Positions 1 through 5,849 of a DNA stretch of 6,431 nucleotides are shown here, in pieces (position 1 is the stretch's first letter; the number at the start of each line of letters is the position of its first letter). The notes beneath the pieces are model-generated. The model did not search any database and was not told the origin of the DNA. It was given only the letters and a program-made list of their open reading frames with translations. Both the position numbers and the translations under genes were made by a program. Origin of the DNA: Leptospiraceae bacterium (GTDB lineage Bacteria; Spirochaetota; Leptospiria; Turneriellales; Turneriellaceae); assembly GCA_016788945.1 (NCBI GenBank), contig JAEUSA010000452.1:1-6431 (forward strand). Direction: 5' to 3'.

Positions 1-84
1 CGAGCGAAAAATTACGTGCTGAATCAGTTCGCGCGGCTTCATAATTTCCCTGTTTACGCGACCTCTGTATTTCGCGGCCGGTGA
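1..84 (+). CDS. 3' end of an unidentified protein-coding gene (partial)
   Basis: The first reading frame is open from the window edge for 27 codons and ends at TGA 82-84. The other two + frames are closed early, at about 20 and 42. The visible C-terminus ends in NFPVYATSVFRGR, which I do not recognise. The support for a real gene is its arrangement. Its stop sits five bases before the uvrC ATG and overlaps the GAGG ribosome-binding site of uvrC, as is common for consecutive genes of one operon. A short open frame could also arise by chance, so confidence is moderate and no function is proposed. Confidence 0.5.
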   Translation, partial: RAKNYVLNQFARLHNFPVYATSVFRGR

Positions 85-89
85 GGTAA

Positions 90-2054
90 ATGGCAGCGGC
101 AGAACTCACTCTCGCTGAGCGTATTGCACATGCCCCCGACAGCTGTGGCGTATACCAATGGTTTGAGCAAGCGGGTGAGCACACGCCGCTCTATGTCGGC
201 AAGGCCCGCAATCTGCGGGCGCGATTGCGTCAGTACCTGAATTCCGACGATCTGAAAACGACATTCCTCATGCGGCGGGCACACCACATTGAGTGGATTG
301 CCACCGATAACGAGACCGAGGCGCTGCTGCTCGAAAACAATCTCATTAAGAAGCACCGGCCGGTCTACAACGTCAGGCTCAAAGACGATAAACAGTATCC
401 CTATATTTGCATTTCGCTCAGCGAACCTTTTCCGCGCATCTATCTCACCCGCCGGCGATTGCCCGGCAATCTGTACTTTGGGCCGTTTTCCCGCGCGCAG
501 GTGGCGCGCGAGAAGATACAACTGGCGCTCGATCTGTTTCCGCTTAGGCGCAGGCCCCTCAAATTACCTCTGTCCAAGCCCGCAAAACCTTGCCTGAACT
601 ATCATTTGAAAAAATGCCTTGCACCATGCGCCGAGAAAATCAACCGCGAAGAGTATGCGAAAATCGTGCAGCAGGTAGTCGATTTTATTTCAGGCTCGGA
701 CGACGAGGTGCGCCAGCATGTCGAAAAAAAGATGCAGAAACTCAGTGCTGAAATGAAGTTCGAAGAGGCTGCCAAACTGCGCGACATTCTGAACTTTTTT
801 AATGAGCGCAGCATTCGCCCGCAGGTCGAGATGCGCGATGTAAAACTCGATTTTGACATTGTCGGCGTCTATTCGGCAGACTTAAAACAGTTGAAGCTGG
901 ATCTATCGTTGCGAGACGAAGATATCGGTTACCAGACCGGTGCAACGGGGACGGTTGATTCAGGTGCTCCCGTGCGGCTGGCGCAAATTTGCCTGCTCAA
1001 ATTCCGTGACGCAAAGCTGATCGCCAAAGAAAATTTTTCGCTCACAGAGACTGATCTCGCGCGCGAGGCCTTGAGCGATGGCGAATTTGCAGAGACTTTT
1101 TTTCGCGATTATTACACCGGCATGCTCGATATTCCGCCGTATATTGTACTACCCAACGGTATCGATTTGTCGGCCTGGTGTGCTGCACTGAAAAACCGCG
1201 ATGGCAGCGAGCCGTCTGTTCTCGAACTCGGTAAATTCGTCGAAGCGATCAGAGATTCTCATGCAGAAATCAATCCTCCGGCGCTGATGCAGATGGCGGT
1301 TAACAATGCCCGGCTGGTGATGCGCGAGCGGTTACTATCAGAAAATCTACGTAACCAGCGTGTCGGGCTGCGACAGCTGCAGAAGTTTATCGGCCTTAAG
1401 GCGCCGCCGCAAACGATCGAATGCTATGATATTTCGAACATACAGGGTTCTGAACCTGTAGCGAGCGGGGTGATGCTGCGCGATGGTATGCCTTACAAAT
1501 CGGGTTACCGCAAATACCGTATCAAGAGCATCGAGGGCGCCAACGACCCGGCGATGATGCATGAGGCCATATCACGGCGGCTGGCGCGCGTCAAGAGCGG
1601 TGAAGTTAATACCCCCGACCTGATCGTCATCGACGGCGGCAGCACGCAGCTGAATGCCGCGATGCGGGCGCGCAGCGAAACCGGTGTCAGCGTGCCGATG
1701 ATCGGCTTGGCCAAAAAACTCGAAGAGATCTACACCGAAGACGGGCGCATATTGCGCTTTGACAAAGATAGTCCCGGCATGCAGATTATCCGTCGCGCAC
1801 GCGATGAAGCGCACCGGTTTGCCGTTGCTTACCACCGCAATTTGCGCATGAAACGTAATCTGAAATCGCTGTTCGATGACGTGCCGGGTATTGGCGAAAA
1901 GAAACGTGCGGTGCTCTTGCTGCTGTTGAGACGAATTGACCTCGCCGAAATGCAAGAGGCAGATCTGGCGGAAAAAATCCGTAAAGAAGCGGGTGTTACC
2001 GCCGCGATATCAGCCGTGCTGGCGCAGAAAATCTTCGCAAGCCTGCCAGGGTAG
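90..2054 (+). CDS. uvrC: UvrC, excinuclease ABC subunit C
   Basis: This is the nuclease subunit of cytoplasmic nucleotide excision repair, which incises DNA on both sides of a lesion held by UvrB. Domains in order: an N-terminal GIY-YIG nuclease (GVY at 20-22, YVG at 35-37, LLLENNLIK at 79-87 with the conserved Glu82); a Cys cluster (C168, C176, C180); the UvrB-binding UVR helix pair (about 211-240, KFEEAAKLRD); an RNase H-like 5' nuclease (D447 in ECYDISN, D515 in VIDGG, H575 in DEAHRFA); and tandem helix-hairpin-helix motifs from about 594 (DVPGIGEKK). At 654 residues it is slightly longer than the usual 600-620, partly through extra sequence near 273-296. The ATG at 90 is the only sensible start, with GAGG three bases upstream overlapping the preceding stop. 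One oddity is that the first cysteine of the usual four-Cys cluster is Arg155. The 3' end overlaps the opposite-strand SufU-like gene by 45 bases. Confidence 0.97.
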   Translation: MAAAELTLAERIAHAPDSCGVYQWFEQAGEHTPLYVGKARNLRARLRQYLNSDDLKTTFLMRRAHHIEWIATDNETEALLLENNLIKKHRPVYNVRLKDDKQYPYICISLSEPFPRIYLTRRRLPGNLYFGPFSRAQVAREKIQLALDLFPLRRRPLKLPLSKPAKPCLNYHLKKCLAPCAEKINREEYAKIVQQVVDFISGSDDEVRQHVEKKMQKLSAEMKFEEAAKLRDILNFFNERSIRPQVEMRDVKLDFDIVGVYSADLKQLKLDLSLRDEDIGYQTGATGTVDSGAPVRLAQICLLKFRDAKLIAKENFSLTETDLAREALSDGEFAETFFRDYYTGMLDIPPYIVLPNGIDLSAWCAALKNRDGSEPSVLELGKFVEAIRDSHAEINPPALMQMAVNNARLVMRERLLSENLRNQRVGLRQLQKFIGLKAPPQTIECYDISNIQGSEPVASGVMLRDGMPYKSGYRKYRIKSIEGANDPAMMHEAISRRLARVKSGEVNTPDLIVIDGGSTQLNAAMRARSETGVSVPMIGLAKKLEEIYTEDGRILRFDKDSPGMQIIRRARDEAHRFAVAYHRNLRMKRNLKSLFDDVPGIGEKKRAVLLLLLRRIDLAEMQEADLAEKIRKEAGVTAAISAVLAQKIFASLPG

Positions 2055-2405
2055 CAGCGCGCACTTGTAACGCGCGGGTAACCTGTAGACGGCGCTGAGT
2101 GGTCCCAAGCGAAATTCCGATTGTTCATCGTCAAAAGAAGTCCGAAACGCCGAAATCAGGTTGAGAGCTTCGATCGGTGTCTTGCCGCCCACGGAACGGG
2201 CAAGATAAGCGGCACTTGCCTTGAGAATAGCGCAGCCATCAACTTTCCAGTGCAGGGTGTTGATTATGCCATCGGCGATTTCCGGTGATACACAAATACG
2301 GTCGCCGCATAATTCATTGGCGCGCTCGGTAAACGGCGCACCCTCAACCAGCGGTACGACATTGCGTTCGGCGAGCCTCAAGATCTCTTCGGAATAAGTG
2401 GGCAT
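2010..2405 (-). CDS. sufU: SufU-like (NifU N-terminal/IscU family) Fe-S cluster scaffold or sulfur-acceptor protein
   Basis: SufU proteins accept sulfur from the cysteine desulfurase SufS in cytoplasmic Fe-S cluster assembly and usually bind zinc. The ligand set is visible, counting from the ATG: Cys33 and Asp35 in the CGDR motif, Cys58 in DGCAI, and Cys115 in ARYKCALLPW. The SufU-type segment between the second and third Cys (GKTPIEAL to about LSAVYRLPAR) is also present and separates SufU from shorter IscU. The length of 131 residues is near the SufU norm. The N-terminus lacks the usual NPRN-G motif (it reads RNVVPLVEG), so the protein is divergent and its activity unproven. A TTG directly precedes the ATG (2406-2408) and could be used instead. 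Neither has a good Shine-Dalgarno; an AAGGA lies about 17-20 bases upstream. It sits 33 bases after the Tudor-like gene and in the same frame as it. No sufBCDS genes are visible. The last 14 codons overlap the end of uvrC antisense. Confidence 0.88.
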   Translation of the reverse strand: MPTYSEEILRLAERNVVPLVEGAPFTERANELCGDRICVSPEIADGIINTLHWKVDGCAILKASAAYLARSVGGKTPIEALNLISAFRTSFDDEQSEFRLGPLSAVYRLPARYKCALLPWQACEDFLRQHG

Positions 2406-2438
2406 CAAAACGCGGAGTCGTTTTTCCTTTTCAACAGT

Positions 2439-3026
2439 TTACTCGACAATAAAATTTGCCTGTGACAGGGTACTCATATCTGTATGTACTTTCGTGTCTT
2501 TATCTTGATAAACGACAAAATATCCGTTCGGATCGATTCGTGTTACCGTCCCGAGATACCAATACTTCAGATTTCGACCGCTATCATAGAACCGCGCCAG
2601 CACGGGTTTGGCAAGAAATGAATCACGCTCGGCTTTTGACATTCCGGAAAAGGGTGTATAAGGAAAAGCCCACGCGCAGGGAACCCAGCTCTGATCACCG
2701 TCGTCGTATATAACAAACAGATTGCATTTTTTGCTGAAATCAACCTTCGTGATGGTTCCCAAATACCAATACTTATTTGTGCGAAACAATGCATCCTTCA
2801 AGCCACCGATTACGGGAATCGAAGCGCCGGGATATTTCGCCAATACGCGTGCCTTCGGATAGAACACTTTTTCATAATATTCCCGTTTTACGACGTTGAT
2901 CGTGAATCCGGTTAGTAGGCCGTTTTCAACGCGGCGTTGTTCTACGCCACTCTTGGGGATTTTATGCACTCCGTCAGCGTGAAGTCCCGTGACGAGTACG
3001 AAAAAGGGCAGAAGTTTCAATTTCAT
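2439..3026 (-). CDS. Exported protein with two Tudor/SH3-like repeats, function unknown
   Basis: The 195-residue product starts with a probable Sec signal peptide (MKLK, hydrophobic LLPFFVLVTGL, cleavage predicted after HA at 16-17) and has no lipobox Cys, so a periplasmic or secreted location is inferred. The mature part holds two repeats of the form VLA-K/R-Y/F ... KYWYLGT-I/V-T-K/R-V/I-D ... Y-x-D-x-D. Repeat 1 spans about 61-116 (KYWYLGT 85-91, YDDGD 107-111, then WVP) and repeat 2 about 142-180 (KYWYLGT 154-160, YQDKD 173-177). The pattern of aromatics, strands and a D/E-rich turn is that of Tudor-type SH3-like barrels, the SGF29 kind being closest by eye. In eukaryotes these bind methylated lysine or arginine; no ligand can be inferred here. 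Repeat 1 carries an insertion of about 18 residues before its KYWYLGT. The gene lies 56 bases after sco and 33 before the SufU-like gene, probably in one transcript. The Shine-Dalgarno is weak. Domain reading is moderately sure, role unknown. Confidence 0.85.
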   Translation of the reverse strand: MKLKLLPFFVLVTGLHADGVHKIPKSGVEQRRVENGLLTGFTINVVKREYYEKVFYPKARVLAKYPGASIPVIGGLKDALFRTNKYWYLGTITKVDFSKKCNLFVIYDDGDQSWVPCAWAFPYTPFSGMSKAERDSFLAKPVLARFYDSGRNLKYWYLGTVTRIDPNGYFVVYQDKDTKVHTDMSTLSQANFIVE

Positions 3027-3082
3027 TCTTCAATATCCAAATGGGTATCGCGATGTCAATAGACTATCTGCGGCTACAATCG

Positions 3083-3628
3083 CTACAATGCGGCCTGCCG
3101 CAAAGCCTCGCGTATCTTGGCGACGTTGTCGTCGTGGCGAAGCAGGTAAATCACCTTGCCCTCGCGGTTGAGCAGATAGAGGTACAGCGAGTGTGACAGT
3201 TTTCCCTGTTCTGTTTTCGAGTAGGCACCAAACGCTTTTTCGACAGCTGCGATTTCTTCGCGCGAGCCGGTAAAGCCGCGAGCATATGGAAAAACCCGCA
3301 GGTATGTGGCTAAATCCGCCGGTTTTTCGTTGGCATGGTCGACACTGATAAAAAGCAATGCCAGTTTCTGTTGAAGCTCATTATCGTTCGCCACAGCTGA
3401 GTGGATTTTATGCAGCGTCATGGGGCAGAAATCAGGACAGCGGGTATAGCCGAAGAAAAGCAGATTGACTTCTTTTAAAAATTGCTTCGGATTCGTGCGC
3501 TGCCCGTCATGTGAGACAAGTACCGTATCGGCTTTCAGGCCGAGGGGTAATTCCTGAAACCGTAATTTGCTGTTGCATGCGGCGACGAACAATAAGACGA
3601 GAGGCAGCGCCCATCGCCTGTTTTTCAC
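3083..3628 (-). CDS. sco: Sco1/SenC/PrrC-family copper-binding lipoprotein
   Basis: Sco proteins are membrane-anchored, thioredoxin-fold copper chaperones or thiol reductases that help metallate the CuA centre of cytochrome c oxidase on the outer face of the inner membrane. The copper ligands are present: Cys64 and Cys68 in CPDFC after FFGYTR, and His146 in LSHSLYLYL. FISVDHANEKP (93-103) corresponds to the family's VSVDPxRDTP segment. The N-terminus is a lipoprotein signal peptide (KNRR, hydrophobic core, lipobox VAAC) with Cys18 as the lipidation site. The length of 181 is normal. The start is GTG; the next Met is residue 70, beyond the CPDFC motif, so GTG must be right. An AAGGA lies nine bases before it, inside the end of the upstream gene. 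The GTG overlaps the PCuAC stop (GTGA), indicating translational coupling. The partner gene fits copper delivery to an oxidase; no cox genes are in the window. Confidence 0.95.
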   Translation of the reverse strand: MKNRRWALPLVLLFVAACNSKLRFQELPLGLKADTVLVSHDGQRTNPKQFLKEVNLLFFGYTRCPDFCPMTLHKIHSAVANDNELQQKLALLFISVDHANEKPADLATYLRVFPYARGFTGSREEIAAVEKAFGAYSKTEQGKLSHSLYLYLLNREGKVIYLLRHDDNVAKIREALRQAAL

Positions 3629-4089
3629 TTCTCTCTTTCCTTCACTGGTATCTTAAAACGCATCGGCTTGCCGTCGATGGTAAAGGCAATTTCGCACTGA
3701 TCTATGCCGGTCTTCAGGCCACTGATCATGAGGTGCTTGTGCGCAGGTTCAAATAGCGTTTCTTCGCCGCCGGGCAGTGGTATGCTTTCCCGGTGCACCA
3801 TGCTTATCCGGCCGGCCGTTTCGAGCGTTTCATGCAGCAGGGTCTTGTCCGCGCAGTCGAGCTGTGCCGCGGTCAGCAGGTGCGGCGTGCGACCCGTATT
3901 TTCGATGCTGCCATAGGCTACCGATGCCGAAACGGCCGCAACCGGCTTTACGATATACCAATCGCGAAATATGATTTCGTTTTCCGTATGCTGTTTCCGG
4001 CGGCAGGCATAGGGAAGGGCGGTTATTGCAATTAACCACCAAATGAGGTGCCGGGGCATTTTTCTGAGCGGGATAGGGAGACCGGCCAT
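3625..4089 (-). CDS. PCuAC-family periplasmic copper chaperone (DUF461)
   Basis: PCuAC proteins carry Cu(I) in the periplasm and work with Sco to load the CuA or CuB sites of haem-copper oxidases. The family signature H-x10-M-x21-H-x-M is matched exactly. Counting from the ATG at 4089, the ligands are His86, Met97, His119 and Met121 (LHET ... SMVH ... KHLMISGL). Upstream, AYGSIENTGRTPHLL matches the conserved first strands. The product is about 154 residues, normal for the family. The N-terminus has a signal peptide (RHLIWWLIAITALPYAC). Cys29 could be lipidated, but PYAC is a poor lipobox, so a cleaved soluble form is equally possible. The start is uncertain: TTG at 4092, ATG at 4089 or ATG at 4059 all keep the signal peptide, and none has a clear Shine-Dalgarno. 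It is the first gene of the - strand group and overlaps sco by four bases. Confidence 0.93.
   Translation of the reverse strand: MAGLPIPLRKMPRHLIWWLIAITALPYACRRKQHTENEIIFRDWYIVKPVAAVSASVAYGSIENTGRTPHLLTAAQLDCADKTLLHETLETAGRISMVHRESIPLPGGEETLFEPAHKHLMISGLKTGIDQCEIAFTIDGKPMRFKIPVKEREK
3638..3642 (-). promoter_or_regulatory. Ribosome-binding site of the sco gene inside PCuAC
   Basis: On the - strand AAGGA lies nine bases before the GTG start of sco, followed by a purine-rich run. It falls within the last codons of the PCuAC gene. With the GTGA stop/start overlap it supports the GTG start and translational coupling. Confidence 0.6.
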
Positions 4090-4095
4090 CAAGCT

Positions 4096-4116
4096 TTTTT
4101 GACGGTACGTCGAAAA
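4096..4116. promoter_or_regulatory. Imperfect dyad between divergent genes, possible operator
   Basis: The arms TTTTTGACG (4096-4104) and CGTCGAAAA (4108-4116) are inverted copies with eight of nine positions matching, separated by GTA. The dyad sits in the roughly 30-base gap between the PCuAC start (-) and the small coiled-coil gene (+), where one bound regulator could control both directions. No convincing -10/-35 pair was found for either gene, and I cannot assign a regulator. Short A/T-flanked dyads also occur by chance. Confidence 0.3.
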
Positions 4117-4122
4117 TCAAAC

Positions 4123-4473
4123 ATGAGCGAAACCCCGCAATCTCACGACGAATGGGCCCGCGTCGGCGAATACCTCGACCGGCTGGCATTCGAAAACGAC
4201 AGGCTTGAGGCGGAGCTCAAACTAAAGCGCGAACGGCGTGCGATGCGCGCGAATGATTATGCCGTTGCTGAACCCGAGGCACCCGCGCAGACGGCTCCCG
4301 TGTTCGATGAGGCGCGTGAAACCGTGCGCTACGAGGCCCGTACTGCTACCGAAACTGCCCAGGGAATGCACATTTCGTATGACGCGCTGCGCCGCGATCT
4401 GTCGGGCCTCATGTCAGACCTCAACGATTTTAAGAGTACCCGCGCGGGACTTGAGTCAAGATTAAGCACCTGA
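4123..4473 (+). CDS. Small hypothetical protein with predicted coiled coil
   Basis: I do not recognise this 116-residue protein. It has no signal peptide, membrane segment or cysteine, so it is probably cytoplasmic. Residues about 11-40 (YLDRLAFENDRLEAELKLKR) have heptad-like leucines and dense charge, as in a coiled coil. Residues 48-61 are a Pro/Ala-rich linker (AEPEAPAQTAP). Residues 85-115 look helical again (YDALRRDLSGLMSDLNDF). Helix-linker-helix layout suggests an adaptor or oligomerising protein, but that is inference. ATG 4123 is preferred over an in-frame ATG at 4048, because the longer form would overlap the divergent PCuAC gene and adds a sequence of different composition (GHFSERDRETGHQ). 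No strong Shine-Dalgarno is seen. Its TGA (4471-4473) touches the terminator of the convergent gene. Confidence 0.7.
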   Translation: MSETPQSHDEWARVGEYLDRLAFENDRLEAELKLKRERRAMRANDYAVAEPEAPAQTAPVFDEARETVRYEARTATETAQGMHISYDALRRDLSGLMSDLNDFKSTRAGLESRLST

Positions 4474-4497
4474 AAAAAAAGCCCCTTACGGGGCTTT
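4473..4497 (-). terminator. Intrinsic terminator of the alpha-oxoamine synthase gene
   Basis: Read on the - strand, AAAGCCCC and GGGGCTTT form a perfect 8-bp stem (4478-4497) closed by the GNRA-type tetraloop GTAA. The T run continues to eight Ts in total (4480-4473). This is a textbook rho-independent terminator for the gene ending at 4536. On the + strand only three Ts follow the stem, so it should be much weaker for the convergent coiled-coil gene, whose stop codon overlaps the end of the T run. Confidence 0.92.
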
Positions 4498-4501
4498 GGG
4501 C

Positions 4502-4536
4502 ATCTGAAGCCGGCGGCATTGCCGCCAAACTCAGAT
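4502..4536 (-). other. Two-stem hairpin between gene stop and terminator
   Basis: On the - strand, starting within the stop codon of the alpha-oxoamine synthase gene, the order is ATCTGA, GTTT, GGCGGC, AAT, GCCGCC, GGCT, TCAGAT. The two six-base arm pairs are perfect and enclose a symmetric 4x4 internal loop that can partly close with G-U pairs. No T run follows it. It lies five bases before the terminator stem and may protect the mRNA 3' end or support termination. Its role is inferred. Confidence 0.5.
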
Positions 4537-5849
4537 CATGTGTGCTCTTCGCGCTTAACGAATTTGTATTTCGCTTCAGCTTCGTCGAGCAGCGACAGCA
4601 CTTTGTCGAGATCTTCGCGCGTATGCAGCGCTGACAGCGACAGGCGCAGGCGGTCTTTCTTGCGGGCAACCGCAGGATAAGGCACCGGGTTCACGAACAC
4701 GCCGTTTTCATCCATGAATTTCGCGATTTCGCGCATGATGAATGTATCACCGATCACGATCGGAGTGATCGCGGTTTGTGTGCGTTCGATATCAAAGTGG
4801 CGCTTTTTGAGTTCTGCGTGGAAGTACTTGATGTTTTCCCACAATTGTGCATGCCACTGTGGTTCTGTTTTCAGTACTTCGAGTGCCGCGTTTTGTGCTG
4901 CAACCTGCATTGGTGTCGGCGACGCCGCGAAGAAGTATGCGCGAGAGAAGAAACGCAGGTAACGCGCCACTTCTTTCTTCGCCGAGATAAATCCGCCTAC
5001 ACCGCCGAGTGACTTCGAGAACGTGCCCATAACGATGTCGATTTTGCCCTCGAGATCGAAGTGTTCGGGCGAACCCTTACCGGTTTTACCGAGTACACCT
5101 GTTGAGTGCGCCTCATCAACCATCAGTTTCGCATCGTGTTTTTTCACGAGATCGTAGATGTTCTTGAGTGGTGCGATGTCACCGTCCATAGAGTAGACAC
5201 CTTCAACCACAACGATGCGGTCACCGAGACCTTTTTTGGTCTGAATCAGCACGCGCTCGAGTGAATCCATGTCGTTGTGACGGAAAGTCGTGATTTTTGC
5301 ACCCGACAGCAGCGCGCCGTCGATAATCGATGCGTGCGCGAGTTTGTCGATGATGATGGTATCTTTAGGACCGAGAAAGCACGACAGCACACCGACGTTG
5401 GTCGAATATCCCGAAGGATAAAGCACTGTGTCTTCTGCGCCTTTCAGCTCAGAGAGATTTTTTTCGAGTTCGCGGTGTACATCGTAGTAACCCGAGAAGT
5501 GCGGCGGTGAACCTGCGCCCGCGCCATATTTTTCCGCCGCGGCGATTGCGGCAGCTTTGACTTTCGGGTGGTTGTTGAGCCCGAGGTATGAGTTCGAACC
5601 CATCATGATCATTTCTTTCGGCTTGCCGGTTTTCTGATCTTCGACAATCACGCGGTTGGCGTTTGCCGACATCATAACGCGGCGGTACATATGGTGGCCG
5701 ATCGACAGCTGGTAGTCGACTGATTCATAGAATGGCTGGCACCAGGCGAAAAGATCTGGTTTTTCACGGCGCTGCAGAACAAAGTCCGCAAGCGTTTTGT
5801 TCAGGTGGTCTTGATTATATTGTGACTGCAATTCTTCTGCTGTATTCAT
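4536..5849 (-). CDS. Alpha-oxoamine synthase family PLP enzyme (BioF/Kbl/SPT-like), substrate unknown
   Basis: This family joins an amino acid to an acyl-CoA with loss of CO2, or runs the related glycine C-acetyltransferase reaction, in biotin, threonine, haem or sphingolipid metabolism. PLP-site residues are in place: His172 (LAHASIIDG, stacks on the ring), Asp245 and His248 (VDEAHSTG), Lys279 (GTFSKSLGG, Schiff base), and the C-terminal RLRLSLSALHT (400-410). GSNSYLGLNNHP (84-95) is the family's entry motif. TFSKSLGGVGGFIS resembles serine palmitoyltransferase-like members more than Kbl, but HFSGYYDVH resembles BioF, so the substrate is left open. At 437 residues it has about 45 more N-terminal residues than E. 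coli BioF. It is cytosolic, with no signal. ATG 5849 has a clear AAGGAG four bases upstream. The gene stands alone: its own terminator follows, and a divergent intergenic region precedes it. No bio, tdh or sphingolipid gene is adjacent. Confidence 0.93.
   Translation of the reverse strand: MNTAEELQSQYNQDHLNKTLADFVLQRREKPDLFAWCQPFYESVDYQLSIGHHMYRRVMMSANANRVIVEDQKTGKPKEMIMMGSNSYLGLNNHPKVKAAAIAAAEKYGAGAGSPPHFSGYYDVHRELEKNLSELKGAEDTVLYPSGYSTNVGVLSCFLGPKDTIIIDKLAHASIIDGALLSGAKITTFRHNDMDSLERVLIQTKKGLGDRIVVVEGVYSMDGDIAPLKNIYDLVKKHDAKLMVDEAHSTGVLGKTGKGSPEHFDLEGKIDIVMGTFSKSLGGVGGFISAKKEVARYLRFFSRAYFFAASPTPMQVAAQNAALEVLKTEPQWHAQLWENIKYFHAELKKRHFDIERTQTAITPIVIGDTFIMREIAKFMDENGVFVNPVPYPAVARKKDRLRLSLSALHTREDLDKVLSLLDEAEAKYKFVKREEHT

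Noticed and set aside
54..521. 155-codon open frame on the - strand inside uvrC
   Set aside because: It lies antisense to the GIY-YIG domain of a clearly real gene and has no recognisable motif; an antisense shadow of biased codon use.
1572..1955. 127-codon open frame on the - strand inside uvrC
   Set aside because: Antisense to the conserved RNase H-like domain; no family features.
2456..2713. 85-codon + strand frame opposite the Tudor-like gene
   Set aside because: Antisense to the repeat region, no signal or motif, and the opposite strand encodes a coherent repeat protein with a signal peptide.
3073..3089. Direct repeat GCTACAAT twice, one base apart, across the sco stop codon
   Set aside because: Two 8-base copies only, partly in coding sequence, with no further copies; too little to call an element.
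3089..3102. Six-bp palindrome TGCGGC-CT-GCCGCA at the end of sco
   Set aside because: Two-base loop, no T run on the - strand and inside the last codons; unlikely to be a terminator.
4099..4104. TTGACG as a -35 box for the coiled-coil gene
   Set aside because: A -10 box at normal spacing would fall on the start codon, and no such box is present.
4048..4122. Upstream extension of the small coiled-coil gene to ATG 4048
   Set aside because: It would overlap the divergent PCuAC coding region by over 40 bases and adds residues unlike the rest; ATG 4123 fits better.
3830..4189. 119-codon - strand frame overlapping the PCuAC start
   Set aside because: Out of frame with PCuAC, whose copper motif proves the other frame; highly Arg/Gly/Pro-rich as shadows are.
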